The notes: generated by a model from the sequence alone, not told the origin. DNA of 64,000 nucleotides from Pseudomonas xionganensis (GCF_009763245.1 NZ_WKJZ01000001.1:758355-822354); one strand, 5' to 3'. Counted from the first letter of the stretch, positions 41,878 to 50,856 are shown. A program made the numbers and translations.

Positions 41878-44235
41878 TCAGTCCGGCAGACCTGGCACCT
41901 GCCAATGAGTGGCGGCCAACCACTCTGCGAAGGCGGCTGGTGGCAGGGGTTTGCTCAGCAGATAGCCCTGGGCGATATCGCAACCGAGCTGATCCAGGCG
42001 TTCGAGAATGGCCTCGGTTTCCACCCCTTCGGCGACGATTTTCAGGCCCATGTTGTGCCCCAGCTCGATGGTGGAGCGCACGATGATGTCGTCGTCCGGG
42101 TTGCTTAGCAGATCCTGCACGAAGGACTTGTCGATCTTCAGCTCATGCACCGGCAGACGCTTGAGCTGAGCCATGCTCGAGTAGCCGGTGCCGTAGTCGT
42201 CGATCGACAGCAGTACGCCCAGCTCGCACAGCTGCTGCAGCTGGCCCATGGCCTGTTCCGGGTCGGCCATCACCGCGCTTTCGGTGATTTCCACGATCAG
42301 GCTGGCGGCGCTCAGGCCCTGCTCGGAGAGCTGTTCGGCGATAAAGGCGGCAAAGCCGGGGTCGGCCAGGTCCAGGGCGGAGACATTGATCGCGGTCTTC
42401 AGCTCCAGGCCCTGTTCCTGCCAGGCGCGGCCCTGGGCCACGGCGGTGCGCACCACCCAGCGGGTCAGGGCGCAGACATTGCCGGTCTGCTCGGCCAGGG
42501 GGATAAAGTCGTCCGGCGGGATAAAGCCGTGCACCGGATGAATCCAGCGCACCAGGCATTCCACGCCATACAGGCAGCGGCTGTGGATATGCAGCTTGGG
42601 TTGCAGATAGAGGCTGAGCTGGCCGCCTTCCACCGCGCCTTTGAGCTCGCTCATCAGGGCCAGGCGCAGCAGGCTGTGGCGGTCCAGCTCGGGGCGGTAC
42701 AGGGCATAGGGCGAGCGCTGCGCCTTGCCCAGGTACATGGCCACCTCGGCATGCTGCAGCAGGCTGCCGGCGCTTTCGCCGTGATCCGGGTAGAGGGCGA
42801 TGCCCAGGGTGGCGTTGAGGGTCATGCTGATGCCGCGCACGGCGAAGGGTTGCTGCAGGGCGCCGCGGTAGTGCTCAGCGGCGGGGATGACCTGGCCGGG
42901 GTCGCAGCGCGGAATCAGCAGGGCGAACTCGTCGCCGCCCAGGCGTGCCAGTTGCTCATCCGCGCGCAGGCGCTGCTGCAGGCGCTCGGCCAGCTGGCAC
43001 AGCAGCTGGTCGCCAGCGTCGTGGCCGAGGGTGTCGTTGAGGTCCTTGAAGTTGTCCAGGTCCATCAGCAGCACCGCCACGCTGTCACCGGGGGCGCAGC
43101 GGGCCAGGGCCTGCTGCAGTTCGGCGACGAAACGGTTGCGGTTGGCCAGCTCGGTCAGCGGGTCACGGTAGGCGAGAAAGCTGATGGTGGCCTCGCGCTC
43201 GGCAATGCCCTGCTGCATGGCGACGAATTCCCGCGCCAGCAGGCCCACTTCGCCACCGATCTGGGTGGCCATGGGTGCATGGTAATCGCCGCCGGCGATG
43301 CGCCGCACGCTCGCGACCATCTGGCTCAGGGGACGGCTGACGGTGTTGGCGATCCACAGTGCGCCGAGGCCGGCCAGCAGCAGGGCGATGGCGAAGATGC
43401 CCGCCAGTTGCCATTGCAGTGGCTGGTAGTCGGCCAGTTCGGCGGACAGCGAGCGCATCAGCAGCACCTGCAGGTCGTCCTGGGTGTCGCCCAGGGGCGC
43501 GCGCAGGGCCACCTGTTGCAGGTTCTGCAGCTCGAAGCGAAACACCCCCGGTGCCTGGCTCAGCTGTTGCCCGGCCAGCTCGGCCCGGGGCAGCCCCGTC
43601 AGATTGCTGGCCAGCACCCGGTAGGCGCCGGGTGCGCCGTCGAGCAGGGCGACATCGGCCCCGCTCAGCTCGGCCAGCAGGGTGGTGGCCTGATCGTCCA
43701 GTTCGAAGGCCATCAGCAGCCAGCCCATCAGGTTGGGCCGCGGGGCGAAGATCGGCGTGGCGTTGACATGCAGCACCCGGCCGGCGAACACCACCAGGCG
43801 TTCAGCGCTCTCGGGGTCCTCTTCATCCAGCAGATCGCGCCAGGGCAGTGCTGCGCCGGGCAGCAGCTCGTCACTGGTGCCGGCCAGCACCTGGCCCTGG
43901 GGCGCACTGACCAGGGCGAAGCTGGCCTGGCTGCGGGCGGCGAAGGATTCCAGGGCGGCAGACAGCGACTGCGCCTGCTGCTGCGGGCTGGCCACCAGGT
44001 CGGCGATCTCGCCGAGCAGGGTGAAGTCCTTGGCGATCAGGTCGGCCATGGCGCTCTGCGCCTGGCGTCGGCTCTGCAGCTCGTGGGCCAGCACGCCATG
44101 GGCGAAGTCCAGCTGGCTGGCCACCTGGCGCAGGGTGTGCTGGTAGGTGGAGCGATACACCAAGGCCAGCAACAGCACCATCACCGCCAGAAGCAACAGC
44201 AGAAAGAAGCCGAGGATCTTGCCGCGCAGGGTCAT
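41878..44235 (-). CDS. Membrane-anchored GGDEF-EAL protein (c-di-GMP cyclase/phosphodiesterase)
   Basis: 785 residues. A membrane helix (about 7-28), a periplasmic sensor region (about 30-275), a second helix with a HAMP-like segment ([18 protein letters not shown]), then GGDEF (433-437, RLGGDEF intact) and EAL. The EAL motif reads ECL (near 558), and the other phosphodiesterase residues are visible: INVS, VEITES, IDDYGTGYSS, KIDKSF, AEGVET, QGYLLSKP. The inhibitory I-site position is RxxE rather than RxxD. It could both make and break c-di-GMP. Its ATG overlaps the stop of the upstream cupredoxin gene by four bases. Confidence 0.93.
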   Translation of the reverse strand: MTLRGKILGFFLLLLLAVMVLLLALVYRSTYQHTLRQVASQLDFAHGVLAHELQSRRQAQSAMADLIAKDFTLLGEIADLVASPQQQAQSLSAALESFAARSQASFALVSAPQGQVLAGTSDELLPGAALPWRDLLDEEDPESAERLVVFAGRVLHVNATPIFAPRPNLMGWLLMAFELDDQATTLLAELSGADVALLDGAPGAYRVLASNLTGLPRAELAGQQLSQAPGVFRFELQNLQQVALRAPLGDTQDDLQVLLMRSLSAELADYQPLQWQLAGIFAIALLLAGLGALWIANTVSRPLSQMVASVRRIAGGDYHAPMATQIGGEVGLLAREFVAMQQGIAEREATISFLAYRDPLTELANRNRFVAELQQALARCAPGDSVAVLLMDLDNFKDLNDTLGHDAGDQLLCQLAERLQQRLRADEQLARLGGDEFALLIPRCDPGQVIPAAEHYRGALQQPFAVRGISMTLNATLGIALYPDHGESAGSLLQHAEVAMYLGKAQRSPYALYRPELDRHSLLRLALMSELKGAVEGGQLSLYLQPKLHIHSRCLYGVECLVRWIHPVHGFIPPDDFIPLAEQTGNVCALTRWVVRTAVAQGRAWQEQGLELKTAINVSALDLADPGFAAFIAEQLSEQGLSAASLIVEITESAVMADPEQAMGQLQQLCELGVLLSIDDYGTGYSSMAQLKRLPVHELKIDKSFVQDLLSNPDDDIIVRSTIELGHNMGLKIVAEGVETEAILERLDQLGCDIAQGYLLSKPLPPAAFAEWLAATHWQVPGLPD

Positions 44236-44876
44236 GGCACGTAGCCGCCCTTGCCCTGGGGTCGCATCTTCGGCGTTTTCGGTCTGGGGTCGCGCTTGAG
44301 CGGGCTGCTGAGTTGCCAGGTCAGGCTGGTCTCGCCGCCCAGGGGGCGCTGGGTGGTTTCGCTGGTCTCGTTGATCCGTGGGTGCCAGACATGCAGGCGC
44401 TGACCGGCGGCGGGGCTGAAGTCCAGGCGGGCGCGACCGTCCTTATCGGTCTGGGTGAACCAGGGGCTGTCCAGCACCAGGATAAAACCGAGCATCCAGT
44501 CGTGGATATTGCAGCCCAGGGTGACCAGGCCGGGCTGCTCGAACAGCACCTCCTGGGGGGCGGCCTTGTGCTGGTGCATGCGCAGCTCGAAGCGCTTGGC
44601 CGGAGAGAAGGAGTAGACGTGGTGGTTGATCGGGTCCGAGTTGGGGAAGCTCACCGTAGTACCCACCTGCACCGGCAGGATATAGGGGGTGAACTGGCGG
44701 CGCTTCTGATCCATCAGGGCGGGTGTGTCAGGCCCCAGGGCCGGGCCGGGCTCGATCCATAGCACCGCCTCGCCCAGGGCCTTGCCCTTGTTGTCCAGCA
44801 GCTGTACATCCAGACTCTTCGCCCAGCCAGCGGCGCTCCAGAGCCCAAGCAGCAGCATCCAGCCCGACTTGCCCAT
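44232..44876 (-). CDS. Periplasmic cupredoxin-like protein (methylamine-utilisation-type)
   Basis: 214 residues from ATG 44874-44876 (GGAGG five bases upstream). Signal peptide GWMLLLGLWSAAGWA. The core has the type I copper pattern: His85/His86 in PINHHVYSFS and Cys122, His125, Met128 in LGCNIHDWM. That is the usual His-Cys-His-Met set of blue copper proteins. A C-terminal region (DKDGRARLDFSPAAGQRLHVWHP) looks like a small beta domain. Such proteins are often annotated as methylamine utilisation proteins, but no mau genes are present. Coupling to the GGDEF-EAL gene suggests a sensing partner. Confidence 0.82.
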   Translation of the reverse strand: MGKSGWMLLLGLWSAAGWAKSLDVQLLDNKGKALGEAVLWIEPGPALGPDTPALMDQKRRQFTPYILPVQVGTTVSFPNSDPINHHVYSFSPAKRFELRMHQHKAAPQEVLFEQPGLVTLGCNIHDWMLGFILVLDSPWFTQTDKDGRARLDFSPAAGQRLHVWHPRINETSETTQRPLGGETSLTWQLSSPLKRDPRPKTPKMRPQGKGGYVP

Positions 44877-44921
44877 AGCCACCTCCGTTTTTCGTCCCCT
44901 GAGTATAGAAAGCCTGTGGCA

Positions 44922-45830
44922 TTACACCGGGGCGCTTTGCCCGATGGCGGCGATCTGTGTCATCAGCCAGTGCAGGGCCGGTTCGCGCTGGCGCTGGACC
45001 AGGCTGACCATCTCCAGGTGGAAGGGGCCGAGGGCGAAGGGCAGCTCGAACAGCTGCAGGGGCAGCAGGCTGGCGAAATACCGGGCCAGCTGGCTGGGCA
45101 ACACCGCGGCCAGTTCACTGCCGGCGACGATATGGGCCGCCTGCAGGTAGTTCGGCGTGCTGTAGGCGATCTGCCGGCACAGGCCCTGTTCGCCGAGCCA
45201 CTGGTCGACCATGCCGCGGGTCTGGCCGCCATGCACCCAGAGATGGCGCAGTTGCAGAAAGCGCGGCAGGTCCATGCTGCCTGTCGCCAGGGGATGGTCG
45301 CGGCGCAGGGCCAGCAGCAGGGTCTCGCTGAGCCAGTGCTGGCGGGCAAAGCGCGCCGGCACTTCATCGAAGCGGCCCAGCACCAGATCCAGCTCGCCAC
45401 GGTCCAGGGCTTCGGCCGGCAGGCTGGGGCTGAGGTGGCGGATATCGATACGCATGGCCGGCGCCTGTTCGCCCAGTTGTTGCAGCAGGCGCGGCATGCA
45501 CAGTTGCTCGACGTAGTCGGTGACGGCGATGCAGAAACGCTGGCGGCTGCTGGCCGGGTCGAAGGCCTCGCTGGCGCCGACACTCTGTTCGATCTGCTGC
45601 AGGGCGCTGCGAATCGGCCCTTCCAGGGCCAGGGCGCGGGGCGTCGGGCGCATGCGCCGGCCGACCCGTACCAGCAGCGGGTCGTCCAGCAGCTCGCGCA
45701 GGCGCCCCAGGGCATTGCTCACCGCCGGCTGGCTCAGGGCCAGGCGCTCGGCAGCGCGGGAGACATTCTGCTCACGCATCAGGGCATCGAAGACGCGCAG
45801 CAGGTTGAGGTCGAAGTTCTGGCTATTCAT
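44922..45830 (-). CDS. LysR-family transcriptional regulator
   Basis: 302 residues from ATG 45828-45830 (MNSQNFDLNLLRVFDALMRE). The winged helix-turn-helix spans about 5-65 (NVSRAAERLALSQPAVSNALGRLRELL), and a LysR effector domain fills the rest. An extension of the frame into the dehydrogenase gene is not real. It is divergent from the acyl-CoA catabolic operon with 99 bases between, the standard arrangement for a LysR regulator and its target, so it probably controls that operon. The inducer is unknown. Confidence 0.93.
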   Translation of the reverse strand: MNSQNFDLNLLRVFDALMREQNVSRAAERLALSQPAVSNALGRLRELLDDPLLVRVGRRMRPTPRALALEGPIRSALQQIEQSVGASEAFDPASSRQRFCIAVTDYVEQLCMPRLLQQLGEQAPAMRIDIRHLSPSLPAEALDRGELDLVLGRFDEVPARFARQHWLSETLLLALRRDHPLATGSMDLPRFLQLRHLWVHGGQTRGMVDQWLGEQGLCRQIAYSTPNYLQAAHIVAGSELAAVLPSQLARYFASLLPLQLFELPFALGPFHLEMVSLVQRQREPALHWLMTQIAAIGQSAPV

Positions 45831-45850
45831 TGGGCGAATATGACGTATCA

Positions 45851-45882
45851 CAAGACTAAATTTCAAAAATAGTAGCGTCTTG
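45851..45882. promoter_or_regulatory. Inverted repeat in the LysR/acyl-CoA operon divergent promoter
   Basis: CAAGAC (45851-45856) and GTCTTG (45877-45882), 20 bases apart, in an AT-rich spacer, midway between the two divergent genes. This is where a LysR regulator is expected to bind. Confidence 0.4.
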
Positions 45883-45929
45883 CATAAGGTGGCGGGCGAT
45901 TGATTTTTTCTCGTCCCGGAGGCGTTGCG

Positions 45930-47171
45930 ATGACCCACCCTGCTTTTACCCTCAACCAGGCCGCGGTGATCGGTGCCGGCACCATGGGCCGCGGTATCGT
46001 GATGAGCCTGGTCAACGCCGGCATCCCGGTGTTGTGGCTGGATAACAACCCGCAGGTGCTCGACCAGGGCCTGACCCTGGTGGCGCAGACCAATGCCCAG
46101 CAGGTGCAGCGCGGGCGTATCAGCGAGCAGGACGCCGCCGCGCGCCTGGCTCGGGTAACCCCGGTGACGGACTATGCGGCCCTGGCCGGGGTCGATCTGC
46201 TGATCGAAGCGGTATACGAAAACCTCGAACTCAAGCAGCGCATCTTTCGCGAACTGGATGCCGTGCTGAAACCTTCGGCGATCCTGGCCAGCAACACCTC
46301 GGCGCTGGATATCGACGCCATCGCCGCCGTGACGGCGCGGCCCGAGCAGGTCCTGGGCCTGCATTTCTTCAGCCCGGCGCACATCATGAAACTGCTGGAA
46401 ATCGTGCGCGGCGCCAGGACAGCCCCGGCGGTGCTGGACGCGGCCCTGGCCCTGGGCGAGCGCATCGGTAAGGTGGCGGTGGTGGCCGGCAACTGCCACG
46501 GCTTTATCGGCAACCGTATGCTGCATACCTATGTGCGCGAGGCACGCATGCTGCTGCTCGAAGGTGCCTTGCCGCAACAGGTGGACGCCGCCCTGCAGGC
46601 CTTCGGTTTTGCCATGGGCCCGTTCCGCATGTACGACGTGGTCGGCATCGACCTGGAGTGGCGCGCCCGCGAATTGGCCGGCCGTGGCCAGGATGATGTG
46701 GCGGTGCAGGTGGATAATCGGCTGTGCGGCCTGGGCCGCTTCGGGCAGAAGGTCGGACTGGGATATTACCGCTATGCCGAGGGCAGCCGTGAGGCGCTGC
46801 ATGACCCGGCGGTGGACGCCCTGGTGCTGCAGGTGGCCGAGCAGCTGGGCTTTGCCCGCCGCGCGATCACTGACGCGGAAGTTCTTGAACGCTGCCTGCT
46901 GGCCCTGGTCAACGAGGGGGCGAAGATTCTCGCAGAGGGCATTGCCCGCAGTAGTGCAGATATCGACCTGGTCTACCTCAACGGCTACGGCTTCCCCATG
47001 GACCAGGGCGGGCCCATGAACTGGGCCGACGGCCAGGGCCTGGGCGCCATCCTCGATCGTCTCGGCACCCTGCAGGCCCGCTTAGGCGAGCACTGGCAGG
47101 CGGCGCCGTTGATCGAGCGGCTGGTTGCCGATGGCAAGCGTTTCGCGGATGTGCAGGAGGGCCGGGTATGA
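45930..47171 (+). CDS. 3-hydroxyacyl-CoA dehydrogenase
   Basis: 413 residues from ATG 45930 (GGAGG eight bases upstream). NAD-binding VIGAGTMGRGIVMSLV, LASNTSALDIDAIA, LGLHFFSPAHIMKLLEIV, then two C-terminal 3HCDH domains (GNCHGFIGNRML; YLNGYGFPMDQGGPM). It resembles the dehydrogenase half of FadB/FadJ without the hydratase half. It catalyses oxidation of 3-hydroxyacyl-CoA to 3-ketoacyl-CoA. It overlaps the following dehydrogenase gene by four bases. Confidence 0.93.
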   Translation: MTHPAFTLNQAAVIGAGTMGRGIVMSLVNAGIPVLWLDNNPQVLDQGLTLVAQTNAQQVQRGRISEQDAAARLARVTPVTDYAALAGVDLLIEAVYENLELKQRIFRELDAVLKPSAILASNTSALDIDAIAAVTARPEQVLGLHFFSPAHIMKLLEIVRGARTAPAVLDAALALGERIGKVAVVAGNCHGFIGNRMLHTYVREARMLLLEGALPQQVDAALQAFGFAMGPFRMYDVVGIDLEWRARELAGRGQDDVAVQVDNRLCGLGRFGQKVGLGYYRYAEGSREALHDPAVDALVLQVAEQLGFARRAITDAEVLERCLLALVNEGAKILAEGIARSSADIDLVYLNGYGFPMDQGGPMNWADGQGLGAILDRLGTLQARLGEHWQAAPLIERLVADGKRFADVQEGRV

Positions 47172-48958
47172 GCTATCAGGCGCCCCTGCGTGAGATGCGC
47201 TTTGTGCTGCACGAACTGTTCGATGCCGCCGCTCACTGCGAGCGCCTGGGCAACGGCCTGGATCGCGAGCTGATCGACGGCGTGCTGGAGGAGGCCGCGG
47301 CCTTTGCCGCCGGCGAGATTGCCCCGCTCAACCGCAATAGCGATGAGCAGGGCTGCCAACTGGTGGACGGCGCGGTGACCACACCCAAAGGCTTTGCCGA
47401 GGCCTACCGGCAGTACGTGGACAACGGCTGGGCGAGCATGACCGGGCCGCTGGAATATGGCGGCCAGGGTTTCCCGCAGCTGGTCAGCTTTGCCTTCCAC
47501 GAGATGCTGATGAGCGCCTCACTGTCCTTTCGCGTCTACTCCGGGCTGACCGAAGGTGCTGTGCTGGCGCTGCACAAGCACGGCAGCGAAACGCTCAGGC
47601 AGGCCTATCTGGAAAAAATGGTCAGCGGCCGCTGGAGCGGCACCATGTGCCTGACCGAACCCCAGGCCGGCACCGACCTGGCCCTGCTGCGCACCCGCGC
47701 CGAGCCCCAGGCCGATGGCAGCTACAAGGTCACGGGCAGCAAGATCTTTATCAGCGGCGGTGAGCAGGATCTGTCGGAGAACATCATTCATCTGGTGCTG
47801 GCGCGTCTGCCCGATGCACCGGCGGGCGTGAAGGGTATTTCGCTGCTGCTGGTGCCCAAGTTTATTGCCGCGGCCGATGGCACGCCGGGCGCGCGCAATG
47901 CCCTGAGCTGCGGTGCCCTCGAACACAAGATGGGCATCAAGGGCGCCTCCACCTGTGTGATGAACTTCGACGGCGCCACGGGCTGGTTGATCGGCGAGGC
48001 CAACCAGGGCCTGGCCTGCATGTTCACCATGATGAACGACGCGCGCTTTCAGGTCGGTCTGCAGGGGGTGGGTATCGCCGAGGCCGCCTTCCAGGGCGCC
48101 TTGCGCTACGCCCGGGAGCGTCTGCAATCTCGCGGTCTGAGCGGTGTGCAGGCCGCCGACAAACCGGCCGATCCGATCATTGTGCATCCGGATGTGCGGC
48201 GCATGTTGCTGACCCAGAAGACCCTGGTGGAAGGCTGCCGCATGCTCGCCGCCTATACCGCGCGGCAGCTCGACCTGGAGCACGGCGCCGCTTCGCCCGA
48301 GGCGCGCAAGGCAGCCGGCAGGCGTGCGGCGCTGCTGATTCCCATCGTCAAGGCCTTCTGTACCGATATGGGCCAGGAAGTGGCCAGCCTGGGTGTGCAG
48401 GTCTATGGCGGCCATGGCTATATCCGCGAATGGGGCATGGAGCAGTTGATGCGCGACAGCCGCATCACCCAGCTGTACGAGGGCACCAACGGTATCCAGG
48501 CGCTGGACTATATCCGGCGCAAGCTGCTGTTTGACGGCGGCGCCGAATTGAGTGCGCTGCAGGCCGAATTTAGCGCGCTGTGCGAGACGCAGCTGCCCCG
48601 TCCGGTTCTGGCGCAGATGGCCAGTCTGGTACAGGCGCGCCTGGGCGAATGGCGTGAGCTGAGTACCGAGGTGATCGCGGCCTGCCAGCGCGATGCCCAG
48701 GAGATCGGCGCCACTTCGGTGGACTTTCTCCAGTATTCGGCCTATGTACTGCTGGCCGGTTTCTGGTTGCAGGCGGCCGCCCGGGCACAGGATGCGCTGG
48801 ACGCGGGTACTCAGGAGGTGGCCTTCTATCAGGCCAAGCTGGACTGCGCCGCGTTCTACCTGCGCCGCGTGCTGCCGCGCGCCAGCGGCCACCGCGAGGC
48901 GTTGTTGGGCGGTGCGCAGTGCCTGATGGCGATGCCTGAGGAGAGTTTTGCGTTTTAA
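47168..48958 (+). CDS. Acyl-CoA dehydrogenase, fourth paralogue
   Basis: 596 residues, starting MSYQAPLREMRFVLHELF, with the ATGA overlap from the hydroxyacyl-CoA dehydrogenase gene. Same long architecture as the three copies at 21-27 kb: [44 protein letters not shown], and LYEGTNGIQALDYI with the catalytic Glu. It is the most divergent of the four. Operon context suggests a specific acyl-CoA rather than bulk fatty acids. Confidence 0.94.
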   Translation: MSYQAPLREMRFVLHELFDAAAHCERLGNGLDRELIDGVLEEAAAFAAGEIAPLNRNSDEQGCQLVDGAVTTPKGFAEAYRQYVDNGWASMTGPLEYGGQGFPQLVSFAFHEMLMSASLSFRVYSGLTEGAVLALHKHGSETLRQAYLEKMVSGRWSGTMCLTEPQAGTDLALLRTRAEPQADGSYKVTGSKIFISGGEQDLSENIIHLVLARLPDAPAGVKGISLLLVPKFIAAADGTPGARNALSCGALEHKMGIKGASTCVMNFDGATGWLIGEANQGLACMFTMMNDARFQVGLQGVGIAEAAFQGALRYARERLQSRGLSGVQAADKPADPIIVHPDVRRMLLTQKTLVEGCRMLAAYTARQLDLEHGAASPEARKAAGRRAALLIPIVKAFCTDMGQEVASLGVQVYGGHGYIREWGMEQLMRDSRITQLYEGTNGIQALDYIRRKLLFDGGAELSALQAEFSALCETQLPRPVLAQMASLVQARLGEWRELSTEVIAACQRDAQEIGATSVDFLQYSAYVLLAGFWLQAAARAQDALDAGTQEVAFYQAKLDCAAFYLRRVLPRASGHREALLGGAQCLMAMPEESFAF

Positions 48959-48970
48959 CGGCGAACTGTT

Positions 48971-49040
48971 GGTGCGCACGGCGCACCCTACATAGGAGGC
49001 GCACCCTGTGCATAAACCCTTAGGGTGCGCCGGGCGCACC
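48971..49040. repeat. Palindromic repeat, GTAGGGTGCGC family, arms facing outward
   Basis: GGTGCGCACGGCGCACCCTA with a final C (48971-48991) and TAGGGTGCGC-CGG-GCGCACC (49021-49040), with a shorter GGCGCACCCTGTGC between. The order of the arms is opposite to the copies at 11434 and 17996. It fills most of the 113-base gap between the acyl-CoA dehydrogenase and the alcohol dehydrogenase. Confidence 0.75.
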
Positions 49041-49071
49041 GAATTGTATCGAATAACAAGAGGAGCACCCC

Positions 49072-50235
49072 ATGCACCCATTTAGCTTCGCCACCACCGC
49101 GCAGATCCTCTGCGAAGCCGGCGCGGCCGTGCGTCTGGCCGAACTCTGTCGCGAGCGCGGCGCCCGCCGCGTGCTGATCGTCACTGACCCCGGGATCGCC
49201 CGCCTGGGGCTGCTCGATGCCGTGCTGGCGGGTTTTGCCCGCGCCGACATGGCTGTGCAGGTATTCGACCGGGTCGTAGCCGATCCACCCGAGGCCGTGG
49301 TGCTGGATGCCGTGGCCCAGGCCCGTGAGCTGCAGGTTGAGTTGCTGGTCGGCTTTGGCGGTGGCAGCTCCATGGACGTGGCCAAGCTGGTGGCGCTGCT
49401 GGCCCATCCGGACTGTGACCAGGGCCTGGGCGAGCTCTATGGCGTGGGCAATGCCCGGGGGCGGCGGCTGCCGCTGATCCAGGTGCCGACCACCGCCGGC
49501 ACCGGCTCCGAGGTGACGCCTATTGCCATCGTCACCACCGGTGAGACGACCAAGATGGGCGTGGTCTCACCGCTGCTGCTGCCGGATCTGGCCCTGCTCG
49601 ACGCCGACCTGACCCTCGGTCTGCCACCGGCGGTGAGCGCCGCCACCGGTATCGATGCCATGGTGCATGCCATCGAGGCCTACACCAGCGCGCTGAAGAA
49701 AAACCCGCTGTCCGATCTGCTGGCCCGCGAGGCCCTGCGTTTGCTGGCGGCCAATCTGGATAGGGTGGTGCAGGACGGCTCTGATCGCGACGCGCGTCAG
49801 GCCATGCTGCTCGGCGCCTGCCTGGCCGGCCAGGCCTTCGCCAACGCCCCGGTGGCAGCGGTGCATGCCCTGGCCTATCCGCTGGGCGGGCATTGCCATA
49901 TTCCCCATGGGCTGTCCAACGCCCTGGTACTGCCCCAAGTGCTGGCCTTCAATGCGCCGGCGGCTGCGCCGCTATACGCCGAGCTGGCGCCGCTGGTGCT
50001 GGGGGCGCAGCTGCGCGCCGGCAGTGCCCTGGAGCAAACCGAGCAACTGATTGAGGCGCTGGTCGGCTTCAGCCTGCGCAGTGGTCTGCCCACGCGCTTG
50101 CGCGATGCCGGGGTGAGCGAGGCGCTGTTGCCGACCCTGGCGGCGGACGCCATGCTGCAGCAGCGCCTGCTGGTCAATAACCCGCGCGAAATCAACCAGG
50201 AGCAGGCCCTGGCCATCTACCAGGCGGCCTACTGA
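49072..50235 (+). CDS. Iron-containing alcohol dehydrogenase (group III)
   Basis: 387 residues, AGGAG upstream of ATG. Metal ligands are Asp195 and His199 (GIDAMVHAIEAY), His265 (AAVHALAYPLGG) and His279 (IPHG), at family spacing. The nucleotide-binding GFGGGSSMDVAK is clear. It likely interconverts an alcohol or hydroxy acid and its aldehyde or keto form. In this operon it could handle a chain-derived alcohol; the substrate is not determined. A solo palindrome separates it from the thioesterase gene. Confidence 0.93.
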   Translation: MHPFSFATTAQILCEAGAAVRLAELCRERGARRVLIVTDPGIARLGLLDAVLAGFARADMAVQVFDRVVADPPEAVVLDAVAQARELQVELLVGFGGGSSMDVAKLVALLAHPDCDQGLGELYGVGNARGRRLPLIQVPTTAGTGSEVTPIAIVTTGETTKMGVVSPLLLPDLALLDADLTLGLPPAVSAATGIDAMVHAIEAYTSALKKNPLSDLLAREALRLLAANLDRVVQDGSDRDARQAMLLGACLAGQAFANAPVAAVHALAYPLGGHCHIPHGLSNALVLPQVLAFNAPAAAPLYAELAPLVLGAQLRAGSALEQTEQLIEALVGFSLRSGLPTRLRDAGVSEALLPTLAADAMLQQRLLVNNPREINQEQALAIYQAAY

Positions 50236-50250
50236 AACGAGATTGCCATT

Positions 50251-50267
50251 GGTGCGCCGCGCGCACC
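50251..50267. repeat. Palindromic repeat, truncated GTAGGGTGCGC-family arm
   Basis: GGTGCGC-CGC-GCGCACC, a perfect 7-base stem, without the CCTAC end of other copies. It lies in the 53-base gap before the thioesterase gene. Confidence 0.6.
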
Positions 50268-50288
50268 GAGATAACCCAAGGACTATCG

Positions 50289-50726
50289 ATGAGCCAACCC
50301 CAGCATCTACGCAGCGACTACCGTCACTTCCAGGCGATCACCACGCGCTGGCACGACAATGACCTCTATGGCCACGTCAATAACGTCACCTACTACAGCT
50401 ACTTCGACAGCGCGGTGAACACCTACCTGATCGAGGTCGGTGGCCTGGATATCCACAACGGCGAGGTGGTGGGTTTTGTGGTCAGTTCGGCGTGCGACTA
50501 CTTCGCCTCCATCGCCTTTCCCGAGGCCGTCGAGGTGGGGCTGCGCGTCGGCAAGCTGGGTAATAGCTCGGTGCAGTACGAGCTGGCGGTGTTCAAGGCC
50601 GGGGAGAACGAGGCCTGTGCGGCGGGGCGCTTTGTTCACGTCTTTGTCGACCGTGCCAGCAACCGGCCGGTGAGCATTCCCGAGCGCTTGCGGACAGCCC
50701 TGGCCGCATTGTTGGTGCCTGTCTGA
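50289..50726 (+). CDS. Acyl-CoA thioesterase, hotdog fold
   Basis: 145 residues. The signature RWHDNDLYGHVNNVTYYSYFD, with the catalytic Asp and the GHVNN turn, is typical of 4-hydroxybenzoyl-CoA-thioesterase-like enzymes. It would release CoA from an acyl-CoA made or used by this operon. It is the likely last gene of the operon that starts at 45930. Confidence 0.9.
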   Translation: MSQPQHLRSDYRHFQAITTRWHDNDLYGHVNNVTYYSYFDSAVNTYLIEVGGLDIHNGEVVGFVVSSACDYFASIAFPEAVEVGLRVGKLGNSSVQYELAVFKAGENEACAAGRFVHVFVDRASNRPVSIPERLRTALAALLVPV

Positions 50727-50856
50727 GACGGCAAAGCGTGCAGGCGTCAGTCGGCGATTTGTTGGCGCTCAGTCCCAAGCTGGGAAACTCTGTCTAGACT
50801 CACCGACGGCAGGCCAATTCAGGTCTGTCGGATTGATCGATAGCAGAGGATTGCGC

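Noticed and set aside
42145..44244. A 699-residue open frame antisense to the GGDEF-EAL gene
   Set aside because: It is the mirror of a well-supported gene with clear GGDEF and EAL motifs; the translated frame is Gly/Gln/His-rich with no domain. Long antisense frames are expected in GC-rich genes.
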